Shown one piece after another: positions 44,846 through 53,938 of a DNA stretch of 64,000 nucleotides. This DNA comes from Rhodoferax_B sp049316285 (GTDB lineage: Bacteria; Pseudomonadota; Gammaproteobacteria; Burkholderiales; Burkholderiaceae_C). Location of the stretch: contig NZ_JBMOXA010000018.1 of assembly GCF_049316285.1 (NCBI RefSeq), positions 1 through 64,000 of the forward strand, written 5' to 3'. Each line of letters begins with the position of its first letter. Position 1 is the first letter of the stretch. The position numbers and the translations under genes were made by a program. Under the pieces are notes generated by a model that saw only the letters and a list, made by a program, of their open reading frames with translations, searched no databases and was not told the DNA's origin.

Positions 44846-45775
44846 ATGGATAAATTCAAACAGTTCGAAACCTTTGTCTCCGTCGCCACCAAAGGCAGCC
44901 TGACCGCGGCTGCGCGCGCCGAAGGTGTGGCACCGGCCATCATTGGCCGCCGGCTCGACACACTGGAAGAACGCCTGGGCGTCAAGCTGCTGGTGCGCAC
45001 CACGCGGCGCCTCACGCTCACCCACGAAGGCACGGCTTTTCTGGAAGACTGCCAGCGCGTGCTGGCCGATGCGGCAAATGCCGAGGCCAGCGTCAGCGCC
45101 GGCGGCGTCAAGGTCAGCGGGCATTTGCGCGTCACCGCGCCCGCTGGTTTTGGCCGCCGCCACGTCGCGCCGCTGGTGCCCTTGTTCGGCGAGATCCACC
45201 CGGACGTGGCGGTGTCGCTCAACCTGTCAGACCGGCTGGTCGACCTGACCGGCGAAGGCTACGACTGCGCCGTGCGGGTGGGCGACCTGCCCGACTCCAC
45301 ACTGGTGAGCGCCCGCATTGGCGACAACCGCCGCCTGTGTGTCGCCACCCCGGCCTATCTGCAACGCCATGGCACACCGCGCCACCCGAGTGAGCTGGCA
45401 CAGCACACCTGCCTGACACTTTCCAGCGAAGCCTCGCAAACACGCGGCTGGGCGTTTCAACTGCCGCGAGACGATGGCGGCACGGGTGTGACACACCTGC
45501 GCGTGGCCGGCCGGCTGGATTGCTCCGACGGCCAGGTACTGCACGACTGGTGCCTGGGTGGCTGGGGCATCGCCTGGCGCAGCACCTGGGAAGTGGAGGC
45601 CGGGATCGCCTCCGGTCAACTGGTGGCGGTGCTGGAAGACTTTGCCGCGCCGCCGAATGGCATCTACGCCGTCTTTCCGCAACGCAAACACATGCCGCTG
45701 CGCGTACGCCTGTGGATCGACTACTTAAAACACCACTATGGCCAGCCCGGCTTCTTCAGCCGCGATTTACCGTGA
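44846..45775 (+). CDS. LysR family transcriptional regulator (CrgA/TrmB-like group)
   Basis: 309 residues, starting MDKFKQFETFVSVATKGSLTAAA, with the winged helix at 1-60 and effector domain to 300. RRHVAPLVPLF, VSLNLSDRLVDL and CAVRVGDL fit the group common in Burkholderiales. It lies 55 bases after the CoA-transferase gene on the same strand and may regulate nearby genes; target and ligand unknown. Confidence 0.9.
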   Translation: MDKFKQFETFVSVATKGSLTAAARAEGVAPAIIGRRLDTLEERLGVKLLVRTTRRLTLTHEGTAFLEDCQRVLADAANAEASVSAGGVKVSGHLRVTAPAGFGRRHVAPLVPLFGEIHPDVAVSLNLSDRLVDLTGEGYDCAVRVGDLPDSTLVSARIGDNRRLCVATPAYLQRHGTPRHPSELAQHTCLTLSSEASQTRGWAFQLPRDDGGTGVTHLRVAGRLDCSDGQVLHDWCLGGWGIAWRSTWEVEAGIASGQLVAVLEDFAAPPNGIYAVFPQRKHMPLRVRLWIDYLKHHYGQPGFFSRDLP

Positions 45776-45819
45776 TCGCGGCGCGTGGCATTCTTCCGCA
45801 CTGAATTCTGGGAGTGTTT

Positions 45820-46401
45820 ATGTTGAGCGGTTCGTTTAATGTCTTATTGAGAGGTCTCGCGGCGCTGACACTGGTGGGGGTTTTGAGCGCCTGCGCCACC
45901 AACACCAGCCCTGAAGCCGCCGCCCAACGCACGGCCGCCGCACGCCTGGACGACGTGGTGCGCGGCCCGGTCACGGTGCACTTCAGCGACCCCAGCCAAT
46001 ACAGCTCGGCCTACGACTTCGGCCGCGATGGTGGCAACGGTCAAAAAGCCTGGTTGCCCACTCTGGCCCAACACCTGGCCGACAAAGTGGGGGCCAAACT
46101 GCCGCCCGGGCAGCAGGTTGAGGTGTCCATCACCAATGTAGAACGTGCCGGCCGTACCGAGCCCTGGCGCGCCGGGCCAGTGGGCGATGTGCGCATCGTG
46201 CGCGACATCTACCCGCCGCGCCTCGACCTGCAATACACCCAACGTGCGGCCGACGGTCAGGTGCTGCGCTCAGGCCCGCGCCAGTTGCGCGACAACACTT
46301 TCATGGCCAACATCGACCGCTACCCCGGCGATCCGCTGCGTTATGAAAAGCAGTTGGTGGACGACTGGGTGGACAAGGAATTCACCACCAAAGGCGGCTA
46401 G
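45820..46401 (+). CDS. DUF3016 family lipoprotein
   Basis: 193 residues from ATG at 45820 with GGGAG upstream; the GTG at 45814 overlaps that site. The signal peptide ends LSAC. The mature part has VTVHFSDPSQYSS, VRDIYPPRLDL and LVDDWVDKEF, the DUF3016 pattern. Periplasmic, function unknown. Confidence 0.87.
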   Translation: MLSGSFNVLLRGLAALTLVGVLSACATNTSPEAAAQRTAAARLDDVVRGPVTVHFSDPSQYSSAYDFGRDGGNGQKAWLPTLAQHLADKVGAKLPPGQQVEVSITNVERAGRTEPWRAGPVGDVRIVRDIYPPRLDLQYTQRAADGQVLRSGPRQLRDNTFMANIDRYPGDPLRYEKQLVDDWVDKEFTTKGG

Positions 46402-46421
46402 CCGTTTTGAAAAGGAACACC

Positions 46422-46871
46422 ATGACGATAGAAGCCTTGCTGGCCTACGCCCACTTCTTGGCCATACTCACAATGGTGGTGTTCCTGTCCAGCGAGGCCG
46501 CGCTGTGCCGGCCCGAATGGCTCAACGCGGCCGTGGTCGAACGTCTGGCCAGGCTGGACGCGGTGTACGGCGGCGCAGCCGTGGCAGTGCTGGCCACCGG
46601 GCTGGCGCGGGTGTGGTGGGGCATGAAGGGCTCGGCCTGGTATTGGGGCCAACCGCTGCTGCACGTCAAGCTGACGCTGTTTGTCATCGTCGGGCTGATG
46701 TCCATCGTGCCAACCTTGCGTTTCATCCGCTGGCGCAAAACCCTGCACGCCAGTGGCGCCCTGCCCGAGGAAGCCGAAATCCGCAGTACCCGCAAGCTGG
46801 TGATGGTGGAGGCGCACCTGCTGGTGCTGATTCCGCTGGCGGCGGTGTTTCTCGCACGCGGCTTGGGCTAA
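46422..46871 (+). CDS. DUF2214 family membrane protein
   Basis: 149 residues from ATG at 46422 with AAAGGA upstream. Four membrane spans, including WYWGQPLLHVKLTLF, match DUF2214. No catalytic role is known. It is 20 bases after the DUF3016 gene and probably shares its transcript. Confidence 0.85.
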   Translation: MTIEALLAYAHFLAILTMVVFLSSEAALCRPEWLNAAVVERLARLDAVYGGAAVAVLATGLARVWWGMKGSAWYWGQPLLHVKLTLFVIVGLMSIVPTLRFIRWRKTLHASGALPEEAEIRSTRKLVMVEAHLLVLIPLAAVFLARGLG

Positions 46872-46878
46872 CGGATGT

Positions 46879-46913
46879 AAAAAAGCCCCGCCGCCGGCTC
46901 GGCGTACGGGGCT
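46879..46913 (-). terminator. Terminator after psiF-like gene
   Basis: AGCCCCG (46884-46890) pairs with CGGGGCT (46907-46913), with an inner CGCCG/CGGCG stem. On the minus strand a T run follows, ending the PsiF gene; it may also slow plus-strand transcription. Confidence 0.88.
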
Positions 46914-46931
46914 GGTGAACGCAAGCGCTTG

Positions 46932-47270
46932 TCAGGCTGCTGGCTTGGCGCTCAGGCAGTCTTTCATGAAGGCCTTGCGGTCATCGCCGGTCTTGCCCTT
47001 GGCATCAGCATTACAAGTCTTCATCTTTTCTTGCTGCGTCGGTGTGGCGGTAACGCCTTTTGCGCTCAAGCACTGTTTCATGAAGGCTTTGCGGTCATCG
47101 CCGGTCTTGTCCTTGGCGTCGGTGTTGCAGGACTTCATTTTTTCTTGCTGGGCCAGCTGCGCTTCGCTCTTGGCTGCAGGCTTGGCATCGGCCTTGGTGT
47201 CGGCGGCTTGGGCCAGGCCCAGGGAGCAGCCCAGGCTGATGGCGGCGAGAAAAGGGATCAGACGTTTCAT
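46932..47270 (-). CDS. PsiF repeat family periplasmic protein
   Basis: 112 residues from ATG at 47270 with GGAGATTCC upstream. Residues 1-22 are a signal peptide ending AQA. The mature part has two copies of the PsiF motif (QQEKMKSCNTDAKDKTG and QQEKMKTCNADAKGKTG), each with FMKxCLSAK. E. coli psiF responds to phosphate starvation; biochemical role unknown. Confidence 0.9.
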   Translation of the reverse strand: MKRLIPFLAAISLGCSLGLAQAADTKADAKPAAKSEAQLAQQEKMKSCNTDAKDKTGDDRKAFMKQCLSAKGVTATPTQQEKMKTCNADAKGKTGDDRKAFMKDCLSAKPAA

Positions 47271-47412
47271 GGAATCTCCTCGTGACAAGGCAAAAGGCCA
47301 ATGGATGGGAAGATCCTGCGGTTGGTGTCATACACGCCCCGAAAGATTGGTCTTTATAACGCCGCTTGTCCCCAAACGGATGACTTGACATTGCGCCCCG
47401 TAAAATCACCAC

Positions 47413-49110
47413 ATGCTCTCAGTCAAACAAGATTTGCTCGCGGCCCTGGCCGGCGGGCTGGAAAAGATTCTGCCCGGTGCGGGTGAAAAAGCCGCTTTCG
47501 AGCTGCCGAAGATGGCCGCGCTGGGCGATTTCGCCATCACCGCCGCCATGCAGCTGGCCAAACCGCTCAAAGCCAACCCGCGTGCGCTAGGGGAACAACT
47601 GCGCACTGAACTGCTGGCCACGCCCGCGTTTCAGCAGTGGGTGGATGCGGTAGAAATCGCCGGCCCGGGCTTCATCAACATCAAACTCAAGCCCGCCGCC
47701 AAACAAGCGGTGGTGCACGAAGTACTGACCGCTGGCACGGCCTTCGGCACCCAGCCCGACAAGGGCGAACGTGTGCTGGTGGAGTTTGTCTCGGCCAACC
47801 CCACCGGCCCGTTGCATGTGGGCCACGGCCGACAAGCGGCTTTGGGTGACGCCATCTGCAACCTGTTCCAAACCCAGGGATGGAACGTCTACCGCGAGTT
47901 TTATTACAACGACGCGGGTGTGCAGATCGGCACCTTGGCCAGCAGCACACATCTGCGCGCGCAAGGCTTCAAGCCCGGCGACCCGGAGTGGCCTAGCGGC
48001 GAAAAAGCCGCCGCCTACAACGGCGACTACATCAATGACATCGCCAACGACTTCCTGGCCAAGAAGACTGTCAAGGCCGACGACCGTGAAGTCACCGCCA
48101 GCGGCGACATCAACGACATGGATTCGATCCGCGAGTTTGCCGTGGCCTACCTGCGCCGCGAGCAGGATCTGGATCTGCGCGCCTTCGAGGTGCGCTTCGA
48201 CAACTTCTACCTCGAGTCCAGCCTCTACACCAGCGGCCGCGTCGAGGCCGCCGTCAACAAGCTGATTGCCGCAGGCAAGACCTACGAACAAGACGGCGCC
48301 CTGTGGCTGCGCTCCACCGACTACGGCGACGACAAAGACCGTGTGATGCGCAAGACCGACGGCAGCTACACCTACTTTGTGCCTGACGTGGCCTACCACA
48401 TCGCCAAGTGGGAGCGCGGCTTCCACCGCGTGGTCAACATCCAGGGCACCGACCACCACGGCACCATCGCGCGTGTGCGCGCCGGCCTGCAAGCCGCCAG
48501 TGTTGGCATTCCCGAAGGCTACCCCGACTACGTGCTGCACACCATGGTGCGTGTGATGCGCGGCGGCGAAGAAGTGAAGATTTCCAAGCGTGCCGGCAGC
48601 TACGTCACGCTGCGCGATGTGATCGACTGGACCAGCAAGGACGCCGTGCGCTTCTTCCTGCTGAGCCGCAAGCCAGACACCGAATACATGTTCGACGTCG
48701 ACCTGGCCCTGGCGCAGAACAACGACAACCCGGTCTATTACGTGCAGTACGCACATGCGCGCATTTGCTCGGTATTGGCGGCGTGGCAGGAACAAGGCGG
48801 CGCTGGAGTGGAAAGCCTGGCCAAGGTCGACCTGTCGCCGTTGACCAGCCCGCAAGCCCAGGCGCTGATGATGCAACTCGCGCGTTACCCCGAAATGCTG
48901 ACCGGCGCCTGTGCCGACTTTGCGCCGCACGACGTCACCTTCTACCTGCGCGATCTGGCCGCGAGCTACCACAGCTACTACGATGCCGAGCGCATTCTGG
49001 TGGACGACGAACAGGTGAAACTGGCACGCCTGGCCCTGGTCGCCGCCACAGCGCAGGTGTTGCACAATGGCTTGGCCGTGCTCGGGGTGAGTGCGCCGAA
49101 GAAAATGTGA
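47413..49110 (+). CDS. argS: Arginyl-tRNA synthetase
   Basis: 565 residues. Class I motifs are clear: HVGH at 135-138 (HIGH) and KISKRAG in place of KMSKS, plus the N-terminal Add-1 domain and C-terminal anticodon-binding DALR helices. It charges tRNA-Arg. Intact. The SPOR-domain gene begins within or just after its stop. Confidence 0.98.
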   Translation: MLSVKQDLLAALAGGLEKILPGAGEKAAFELPKMAALGDFAITAAMQLAKPLKANPRALGEQLRTELLATPAFQQWVDAVEIAGPGFINIKLKPAAKQAVVHEVLTAGTAFGTQPDKGERVLVEFVSANPTGPLHVGHGRQAALGDAICNLFQTQGWNVYREFYYNDAGVQIGTLASSTHLRAQGFKPGDPEWPSGEKAAAYNGDYINDIANDFLAKKTVKADDREVTASGDINDMDSIREFAVAYLRREQDLDLRAFEVRFDNFYLESSLYTSGRVEAAVNKLIAAGKTYEQDGALWLRSTDYGDDKDRVMRKTDGSYTYFVPDVAYHIAKWERGFHRVVNIQGTDHHGTIARVRAGLQAASVGIPEGYPDYVLHTMVRVMRGGEEVKISKRAGSYVTLRDVIDWTSKDAVRFFLLSRKPDTEYMFDVDLALAQNNDNPVYYVQYAHARICSVLAAWQEQGGAGVESLAKVDLSPLTSPQAQALMMQLARYPEMLTGACADFAPHDVTFYLRDLAASYHSYYDAERILVDDEQVKLARLALVAATAQVLHNGLAVLGVSAPKKM

Positions 49111-49118
49111 AGACCTTC

Positions 49119-49883
49119 ATGAAGCAGAAAAAACAGCGCGGCGGCACGGCCATCGGGTTCATCTTGGGACTGGTGATTGGACTGGGTGCCGCTTTGGCCG
49201 TGGCCGTCTACGTCACCAAGGTGCCGGTGCCCTTCGTCGCCGGCAAGGGCGTCAACTCTGGCGCCGAGCGCGATGCGGCCGAGCAGCAAAAAAACAAAAG
49301 CTGGGACCCCAACACGCCACTGCAGGGCAAGAACCCGGCCCGGCCAGCCACGGCCGAGGCGGGTGCCACCACCGCGACCGCCACCGGCACCGTGGTTCCC
49401 GCCACACCCGGCGCTCCAGCCGTGGCAGGCATTGCACCCGCACCTGCGCCAGTGGCGGCACCTTCCCCGGTGACCACGTTGCCAGCGATGGCGTCCACTC
49501 CGGTGAAGGGCGATACAAAACCCAACCCGGCCAACGACCCGAACTTCGACCCGCTGGGTGACCTGGCGCGGGCCAAGTCCAAAGGCGTATCAACCACCAC
49601 GGCCGCTGCCGCCCCCTCGGCCAAGACCGACAACGACGCGGCCGATCCGTTTGAGTACTTTGTGCAAGCCGGTGCCTACCGCACCCCAGAAGACGCGGAA
49701 GCCCAACGCGCCAAGCTGGCGATGTCCGGCTTGCAGGCCAAAGTGACCGAGCGCGAGCAATCCGGTCGCACCGTCTACCGCGTGCGCATGGGGCCCTACA
49801 ACAAAAAAGACGATGCGGAAAAAGCCCGCACGCGTCTGGAAGACCTGGGCAACGAAAGCGCCTTGGTGCGCGTGCAGCGTTAG
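49119..49883 (+). CDS. SPOR domain-containing inner-membrane protein
   Basis: 254 residues from ATG at 49119; a GTG at 49107 that overlaps the argS stop by GTGA is the alternative. A cytoplasmic basic N-terminus, one membrane span (residues about 12-33), a Pro/Ala-rich linker, and a C-terminal SPOR fold (FVQAGAYRTPEDAEAQRAKL, YRVRMGPYN in parts). SPOR domains bind denuded peptidoglycan at the division septum. Confidence 0.9.
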   Translation: MKQKKQRGGTAIGFILGLVIGLGAALAVAVYVTKVPVPFVAGKGVNSGAERDAAEQQKNKSWDPNTPLQGKNPARPATAEAGATTATATGTVVPATPGAPAVAGIAPAPAPVAAPSPVTTLPAMASTPVKGDTKPNPANDPNFDPLGDLARAKSKGVSTTTAAAAPSAKTDNDAADPFEYFVQAGAYRTPEDAEAQRAKLAMSGLQAKVTEREQSGRTVYRVRMGPYNKKDDAEKARTRLEDLGNESALVRVQR

Positions 49884-49991
49884 GTCAAACCGGCTTCAAC
49901 CGAAAATCCCAGGCCATTCGCGCAAGCACTGCGCAGTGGCTGAACTTTTCCAACCGCCCCTGGTCAGAACGGCCACAAGGAGTGATCGTAA

Positions 49992-50666
49992 ATGAAACGT
50001 CGTGAATTTTCCCTGGCCTCTGTTGGGGCAGTCGCCGCCTCGTCGCTGGCCCTCGCCCCCTTCGGTGCGGCACAAGCACAGGGCATGGCCCCCAAGGCAG
50101 GTACCGACTACAACGTGCTGAAAACCGCGGCGCCCGTAGACGGTGCCAGCAAGGGCAAGATCGAGGTCGTGGAGTTCTTCTGGTACGCCTGCCCGCACTG
50201 CAATGCGTTCGAGCCTACGCTGGAGTCCTGGCTCAAGCAGTTGCCCAAGGATGTGGCCTTCCGCCGCGTGCCGGTCAACTTCCAGAGCAGCTTCGTGCCG
50301 CCGCAAAAGCTGTTCTACACGCTGGAAGCCATGAACCTGTTGCCACAAATGCACGGCAAGGTGTTCCAGGCCATCCACGTCGACCACCAAAAACTCGACC
50401 GCGACGACGCCGTGATCGAATGGGTTGCCAAACAAGGCATAGACAAAGCCAAGTTCACCGAGGTGTACAACTCGTTCTCCGTGAGCGCCAAGGTGCGCCA
50501 GGCCTCGCAGTTGCAAGAAGCCTACAAGGTGGAAGGTGTGCCCGCCTTGGGCGTGGCCGGCAAGTTCTACACCGACGGTTCGCTGGCGCAAGGCATGCCG
50601 CGTGCCCTGGCGATCGTGGACTACCTGGTCGCCCAGGAGCGCAAGGCTGGGCCGGCCAAGTCTTGA
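49992..50666 (+). CDS. dsbA: Thiol:disulfide interchange protein DsbA
   Basis: 224 residues. The signal peptide (MKRREFSLASVGAVAAS) ends near residue 30. Thioredoxin fold with CPHC at 67-70 and the cis-Pro in GVPALGV. It oxidises cysteines in the periplasm. A terminator after it isolates it from lptA. Confidence 0.96.
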   Translation: MKRREFSLASVGAVAASSLALAPFGAAQAQGMAPKAGTDYNVLKTAAPVDGASKGKIEVVEFFWYACPHCNAFEPTLESWLKQLPKDVAFRRVPVNFQSSFVPPQKLFYTLEAMNLLPQMHGKVFQAIHVDHQKLDRDDAVIEWVAKQGIDKAKFTEVYNSFSVSAKVRQASQLQEAYKVEGVPALGVAGKFYTDGSLAQGMPRALAIVDYLVAQERKAGPAKS

Positions 50667-50695
50667 TGCCTGCTTGAGTCGTTAATTTGCCGTTT

Positions 50696-50723
50696 AAATG
50701 CCCGCAACAGCGGGCATTTTTCA
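50696..50723 (+). terminator. Rho-independent terminator after dsbA
   Basis: AAATGCCCGC (50696-50705) pairs with GCGGGCATTT (50710-50719), 4-base loop, then T run. It separates dsbA from lptA, implying a new promoter in the 50 bases before lptA. Confidence 0.92.
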
Positions 50724-50772
50724 TGGCGCGGAGGTTGTCGCCGCTACAATGATCTGCAAGATTCATGCCTCT

Positions 50773-51417
50773 ATGAAAAAAATCAACACCATCGCACTCC
50801 TCCTGGCCGCATTGGCGTTCACGGCCGGGGCTGCGCACGCCGAAACGGCGGACCGAGACAAGCCCATGAACGTCGAAGCCGACGCCATGCGTTACGACGA
50901 CCTGAAGCAGACCAATGTCTTCACCGGCAATGTGGTCATGACCAAGGGCACCATCATCCTGCGCGGCGCGCGGGTGGATGTACGTCAAGACCCAGAAGGT
51001 TACCAATATGGCGTGGTTACCGCAGCGGCCGGCAAGCTGGCGTTTTTCCGGCAAAAGCGCGAAGGCGTTGATGAGTTCATCGAAGGCGAAGCCGAAGAAA
51101 TCTACTACGACAGCAAGGCCGACAACGTGCGTCTGGTGCGCCGCGCGGTGATGCGTCGTTACTTGGGGACCAAGCTCAGCGATGAGACCACGGGTGCCGA
51201 AATCAATTACCACAACACCACCGGCGTGTTCACCGTCGACGGCAGCGTACGCAACTTGGCTGGCGCGCCGGGCGGCGCGGGCACCGCTAACTCTGGCGGG
51301 CGTGTGCGCGCCATGTTGACACCCAAATCAGCGGCCTCCGCGCCCGCTGTGCCAGACGCCAACACGACGGCACCGGCCTTGCGCCCCAGCCTGCAGCTCG
51401 GCGGGGAGCGCAAGTGA
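50773..51417 (+). CDS. lptA: LPS transport periplasmic protein LptA
   Basis: 214 residues from ATG at 50773. Signal peptide ends AHA. The OstA beta-jellyroll core contains PMNVEADAMRYDDLKQTNVFTGNVVM (in parts). It bridges lipopolysaccharide across the periplasm. A Pro/Ala-rich C-terminal tail is longer than in E. coli. lptC, usually just upstream, is not here. It overlaps lptB by four bases. Confidence 0.92.
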   Translation: MKKINTIALLLAALAFTAGAAHAETADRDKPMNVEADAMRYDDLKQTNVFTGNVVMTKGTIILRGARVDVRQDPEGYQYGVVTAAAGKLAFFRQKREGVDEFIEGEAEEIYYDSKADNVRLVRRAVMRRYLGTKLSDETTGAEINYHNTTGVFTVDGSVRNLAGAPGGAGTANSGGRVRAMLTPKSAASAPAVPDANTTAPALRPSLQLGGERK

Positions 51418-52193
51418 CGGCGGCGCAAGTCGCCACATCCCCGGTGGACGATTCGTCCTGCCTGGAAGCACGCCACCTGCAAAAAGCCTATGGCGGCCGC
51501 AAGGTGGTCAAAGATGTGGGTTTGAAGGTCCGCAAGGGTGAGGTAGTCGGTTTGCTCGGCCCCAACGGCGCCGGTAAAACCACCTCGTTCTACATGATTG
51601 TGGGCCTGGTGCGTGCAGACAGCGGGCAGATCTTCATCGACAACCAGCCGGTGGAAGGCATGCCCATCCACCGCCGTTCGCGCCTGGGTTTGAGTTATTT
51701 GCCGCAAGAAGCTTCTATCTTCCGAAAACTCACGGTAGAAGAAAACGTACGCGCCGTGCTCGAGTTGCAGCACGGTGAGGACGACAAACCTTTCAGCAAA
51801 GCCGAACTGGAACAACGCCTCACCGACCTGCTGCAAGACTTGCGCGTAGAGCATCTGCGCAGTTCATCAGCGCTGGCTTTGTCGGGTGGTGAACGCCGCC
51901 GCGTGGAAATCGCGCGGGCGCTGGCCACCCAGCCGCGCTTCATCCTGCTGGACGAGCCGTTTGCCGGTATCGACCCGATCGCGGTGATCGAGATCCAGCG
52001 CATCATCAGCTTTCTCAAATCGCGCGGCATTGGTGTGCTCATCACCGACCACAACGTACGCGAAACCCTAGGCATTTGTGACCACGCCTACATCATCAGT
52101 GATGGCCAAGTGCTGGCACAAGGAACGCCCTCTGAAATCGTCAACAACGCCGAAGTGCGCCGGGTTTACCTCGGTGAGCATTTCCGGATGTAA
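51414..52193 (+). CDS. lptB: LPS export ABC transporter ATPase LptB
   Basis: 259 residues from GTG at 51414 (GTGA overlap with lptA). Walker A GPNGAGKT at 49-56, signature LSGGERRR, Walker B FILLDEPFAGIDP, and the switch His in ITDHN. It powers extraction of LPS from the inner membrane with LptFG. Confidence 0.97.
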   Translation: MTAAQVATSPVDDSSCLEARHLQKAYGGRKVVKDVGLKVRKGEVVGLLGPNGAGKTTSFYMIVGLVRADSGQIFIDNQPVEGMPIHRRSRLGLSYLPQEASIFRKLTVEENVRAVLELQHGEDDKPFSKAELEQRLTDLLQDLRVEHLRSSSALALSGGERRRVEIARALATQPRFILLDEPFAGIDPIAVIEIQRIISFLKSRGIGVLITDHNVRETLGICDHAYIISDGQVLAQGTPSEIVNNAEVRRVYLGEHFRM

Positions 52194-52280
52194 GCCCATG
52201 GAATGCGTGCGTAACAGCTTTGGGGCGCAGCTTGGCCTGCTGCTACCGCCAGCCTTGTCGGCGGTGCGGGAGGCGCGCGC

Positions 52281-53876
52281 ATGAAACAAGGTTTATCGCT
52301 ACGCGTTTCGCAGCATTTGGCGCTCACGCCGCAGCTGCAGCAGTCGATTCGCCTGCTGCAGCTGTCCACGCTGGAGCTGAGCCAGGAAGTCGAGCAGATG
52401 CTCGACGACAACCCGTTCCTGGAAGTCGGCATTGACGAGGCGCCGCGCGAAGAATTCGGCCTGAGCCATGCCGACACACAGGTCAGCACCGAAGACCGCG
52501 AAAGCGAATACGCCACCAGCACCACGTCCAGCAGCACCGACAACACCGGATCAGACAGCCAGATGGAGTCTGAAAGCCCGTTGAGCCCCCAGGACGACAA
52601 CCAGAACTGGGAAGGCGACGGCACCTCGGAAATCGCCCCGGACGACAGCGAATGGGGCGGCGACGCGCCGCCGCGCACCAACAACAACGAGAGTGACGGC
52701 GAAGTCGACGCCACCGAACTGGCGCGCAGCCAGATGTCGCTCACCGAGTTCCTGCACCGCCAGGCGCTGGCCCTCCGGCTCAGCGAAGAAGACCGCGCGG
52801 CGCTGCGCTTCCTGATCGAGTCGCTGAACGAAGACGGCTACCTGGAAGACAGCCTCGAAGAGCTGGCCCAAAGCCTGGCCGAGCCAGACGACGAGCTCGA
52901 AGAAATCGAAGAGCTGCAGCACCGCTTCACCATGGCGCTGGGCTTGCTGCAAAGCCTGGAGCCGGTAGGCGTGGGCGCGCGCACCCTAGAAGAATGCCTG
53001 ACGCTGCAACTGCGCGCCCTGGCCGATGATGAGGCAGAAGAAGAGCAGGAACAAATCCGCGTCGCCGCCATCAACATGTGCGCCTGTCCCATGGACCTGG
53101 TGGCCCGGCGTGATGTGAAGCGCCTGGCCAGCCAGTGCCGCACCTCCGACACGGTGATCAAAGCCGCCTTGGGCCTGATCGCCAGCCTGGAGCCCAAGCC
53201 GGGCCGCCGCTTTGTTGACGTGGAGCGCAACATCGTCATACCCGACGTCATCGTGACCAAGGTAGGCCGTGGCGCGCAGGCGAATTTCCGGGTGCGGCTG
53301 AACCAGGACGTGATGCCGCGCCTGAAGGTGCACGACATCTATGCCAACGCGCTGAAACAGCACAAAGGTGGTGGACGCGATGCCTCGGTGAATGCCGCGC
53401 TGCAGCAACGGCTGCAAGAAGCGCGCTGGTTCATCAAGAACATCCAGCAGCGCTTTGACACCATACTGCGCGTGAGCAACGCCATTGTTGATCGGCAGAA
53501 GAACTTCTTCACCCATGGTGAGCTGGCCATGCGCCCGCTGGTGCTGCGTGAAATTGCCGATGAACTCGGGCTGCACGAATCCACCATCAGCCGCGTGACC
53601 ACGGCCAAATACATGTCCACGCCGCACGGCACTTTCGAACTGAAGTACTTCTTTGGCTCGTCGCTCGGCACCGAGACCGGTGGCAACGCCTCCAGCACCG
53701 CTGTGCGCGCGCTGATCAAGCAGTTTGTCTCGTCCGAAGACCCGAAAAAGCCCCTGAGCGACAGCCAGCTCTCCGACATGCTCAAAGAGCAAGGTATTGA
53801 ATGTGCCCGCCGCACGGTGGCCAAATACCGCGAGGCGCTGCGTATTGCGCCCACAAACCTGCGCAAAGCGCTTTAA
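52281..53876 (+). CDS. rpoN: RNA polymerase sigma-54 factor
   Basis: 531 residues. Gln-rich region I (LTPQLQQSIRLLQLS), a long acidic linker (about 75-145), the core-binding and HTH parts, and the RpoN box ARRTVAKYREAL near the C-terminus. It directs transcription from -24/-12 promoters with activator ATPases. Normal place after lptB. Confidence 0.98.
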   Translation: MKQGLSLRVSQHLALTPQLQQSIRLLQLSTLELSQEVEQMLDDNPFLEVGIDEAPREEFGLSHADTQVSTEDRESEYATSTTSSSTDNTGSDSQMESESPLSPQDDNQNWEGDGTSEIAPDDSEWGGDAPPRTNNNESDGEVDATELARSQMSLTEFLHRQALALRLSEEDRAALRFLIESLNEDGYLEDSLEELAQSLAEPDDELEEIEELQHRFTMALGLLQSLEPVGVGARTLEECLTLQLRALADDEAEEEQEQIRVAAINMCACPMDLVARRDVKRLASQCRTSDTVIKAALGLIASLEPKPGRRFVDVERNIVIPDVIVTKVGRGAQANFRVRLNQDVMPRLKVHDIYANALKQHKGGGRDASVNAALQQRLQEARWFIKNIQQRFDTILRVSNAIVDRQKNFFTHGELAMRPLVLREIADELGLHESTISRVTTAKYMSTPHGTFELKYFFGSSLGTETGGNASSTAVRALIKQFVSSEDPKKPLSDSQLSDMLKEQGIECARRTVAKYREALRIAPTNLRKAL

Positions 53877-53938
53877 TGTCGATGCGCGTCTAGCGCGCAC
53901 GGCATTGCCCCAACCCGCGAACAGCGAACCTATTTGCC

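Noticed and set aside
47587..49065. 492-residue minus-strand open frame
   Set aside because: Antisense of argS.
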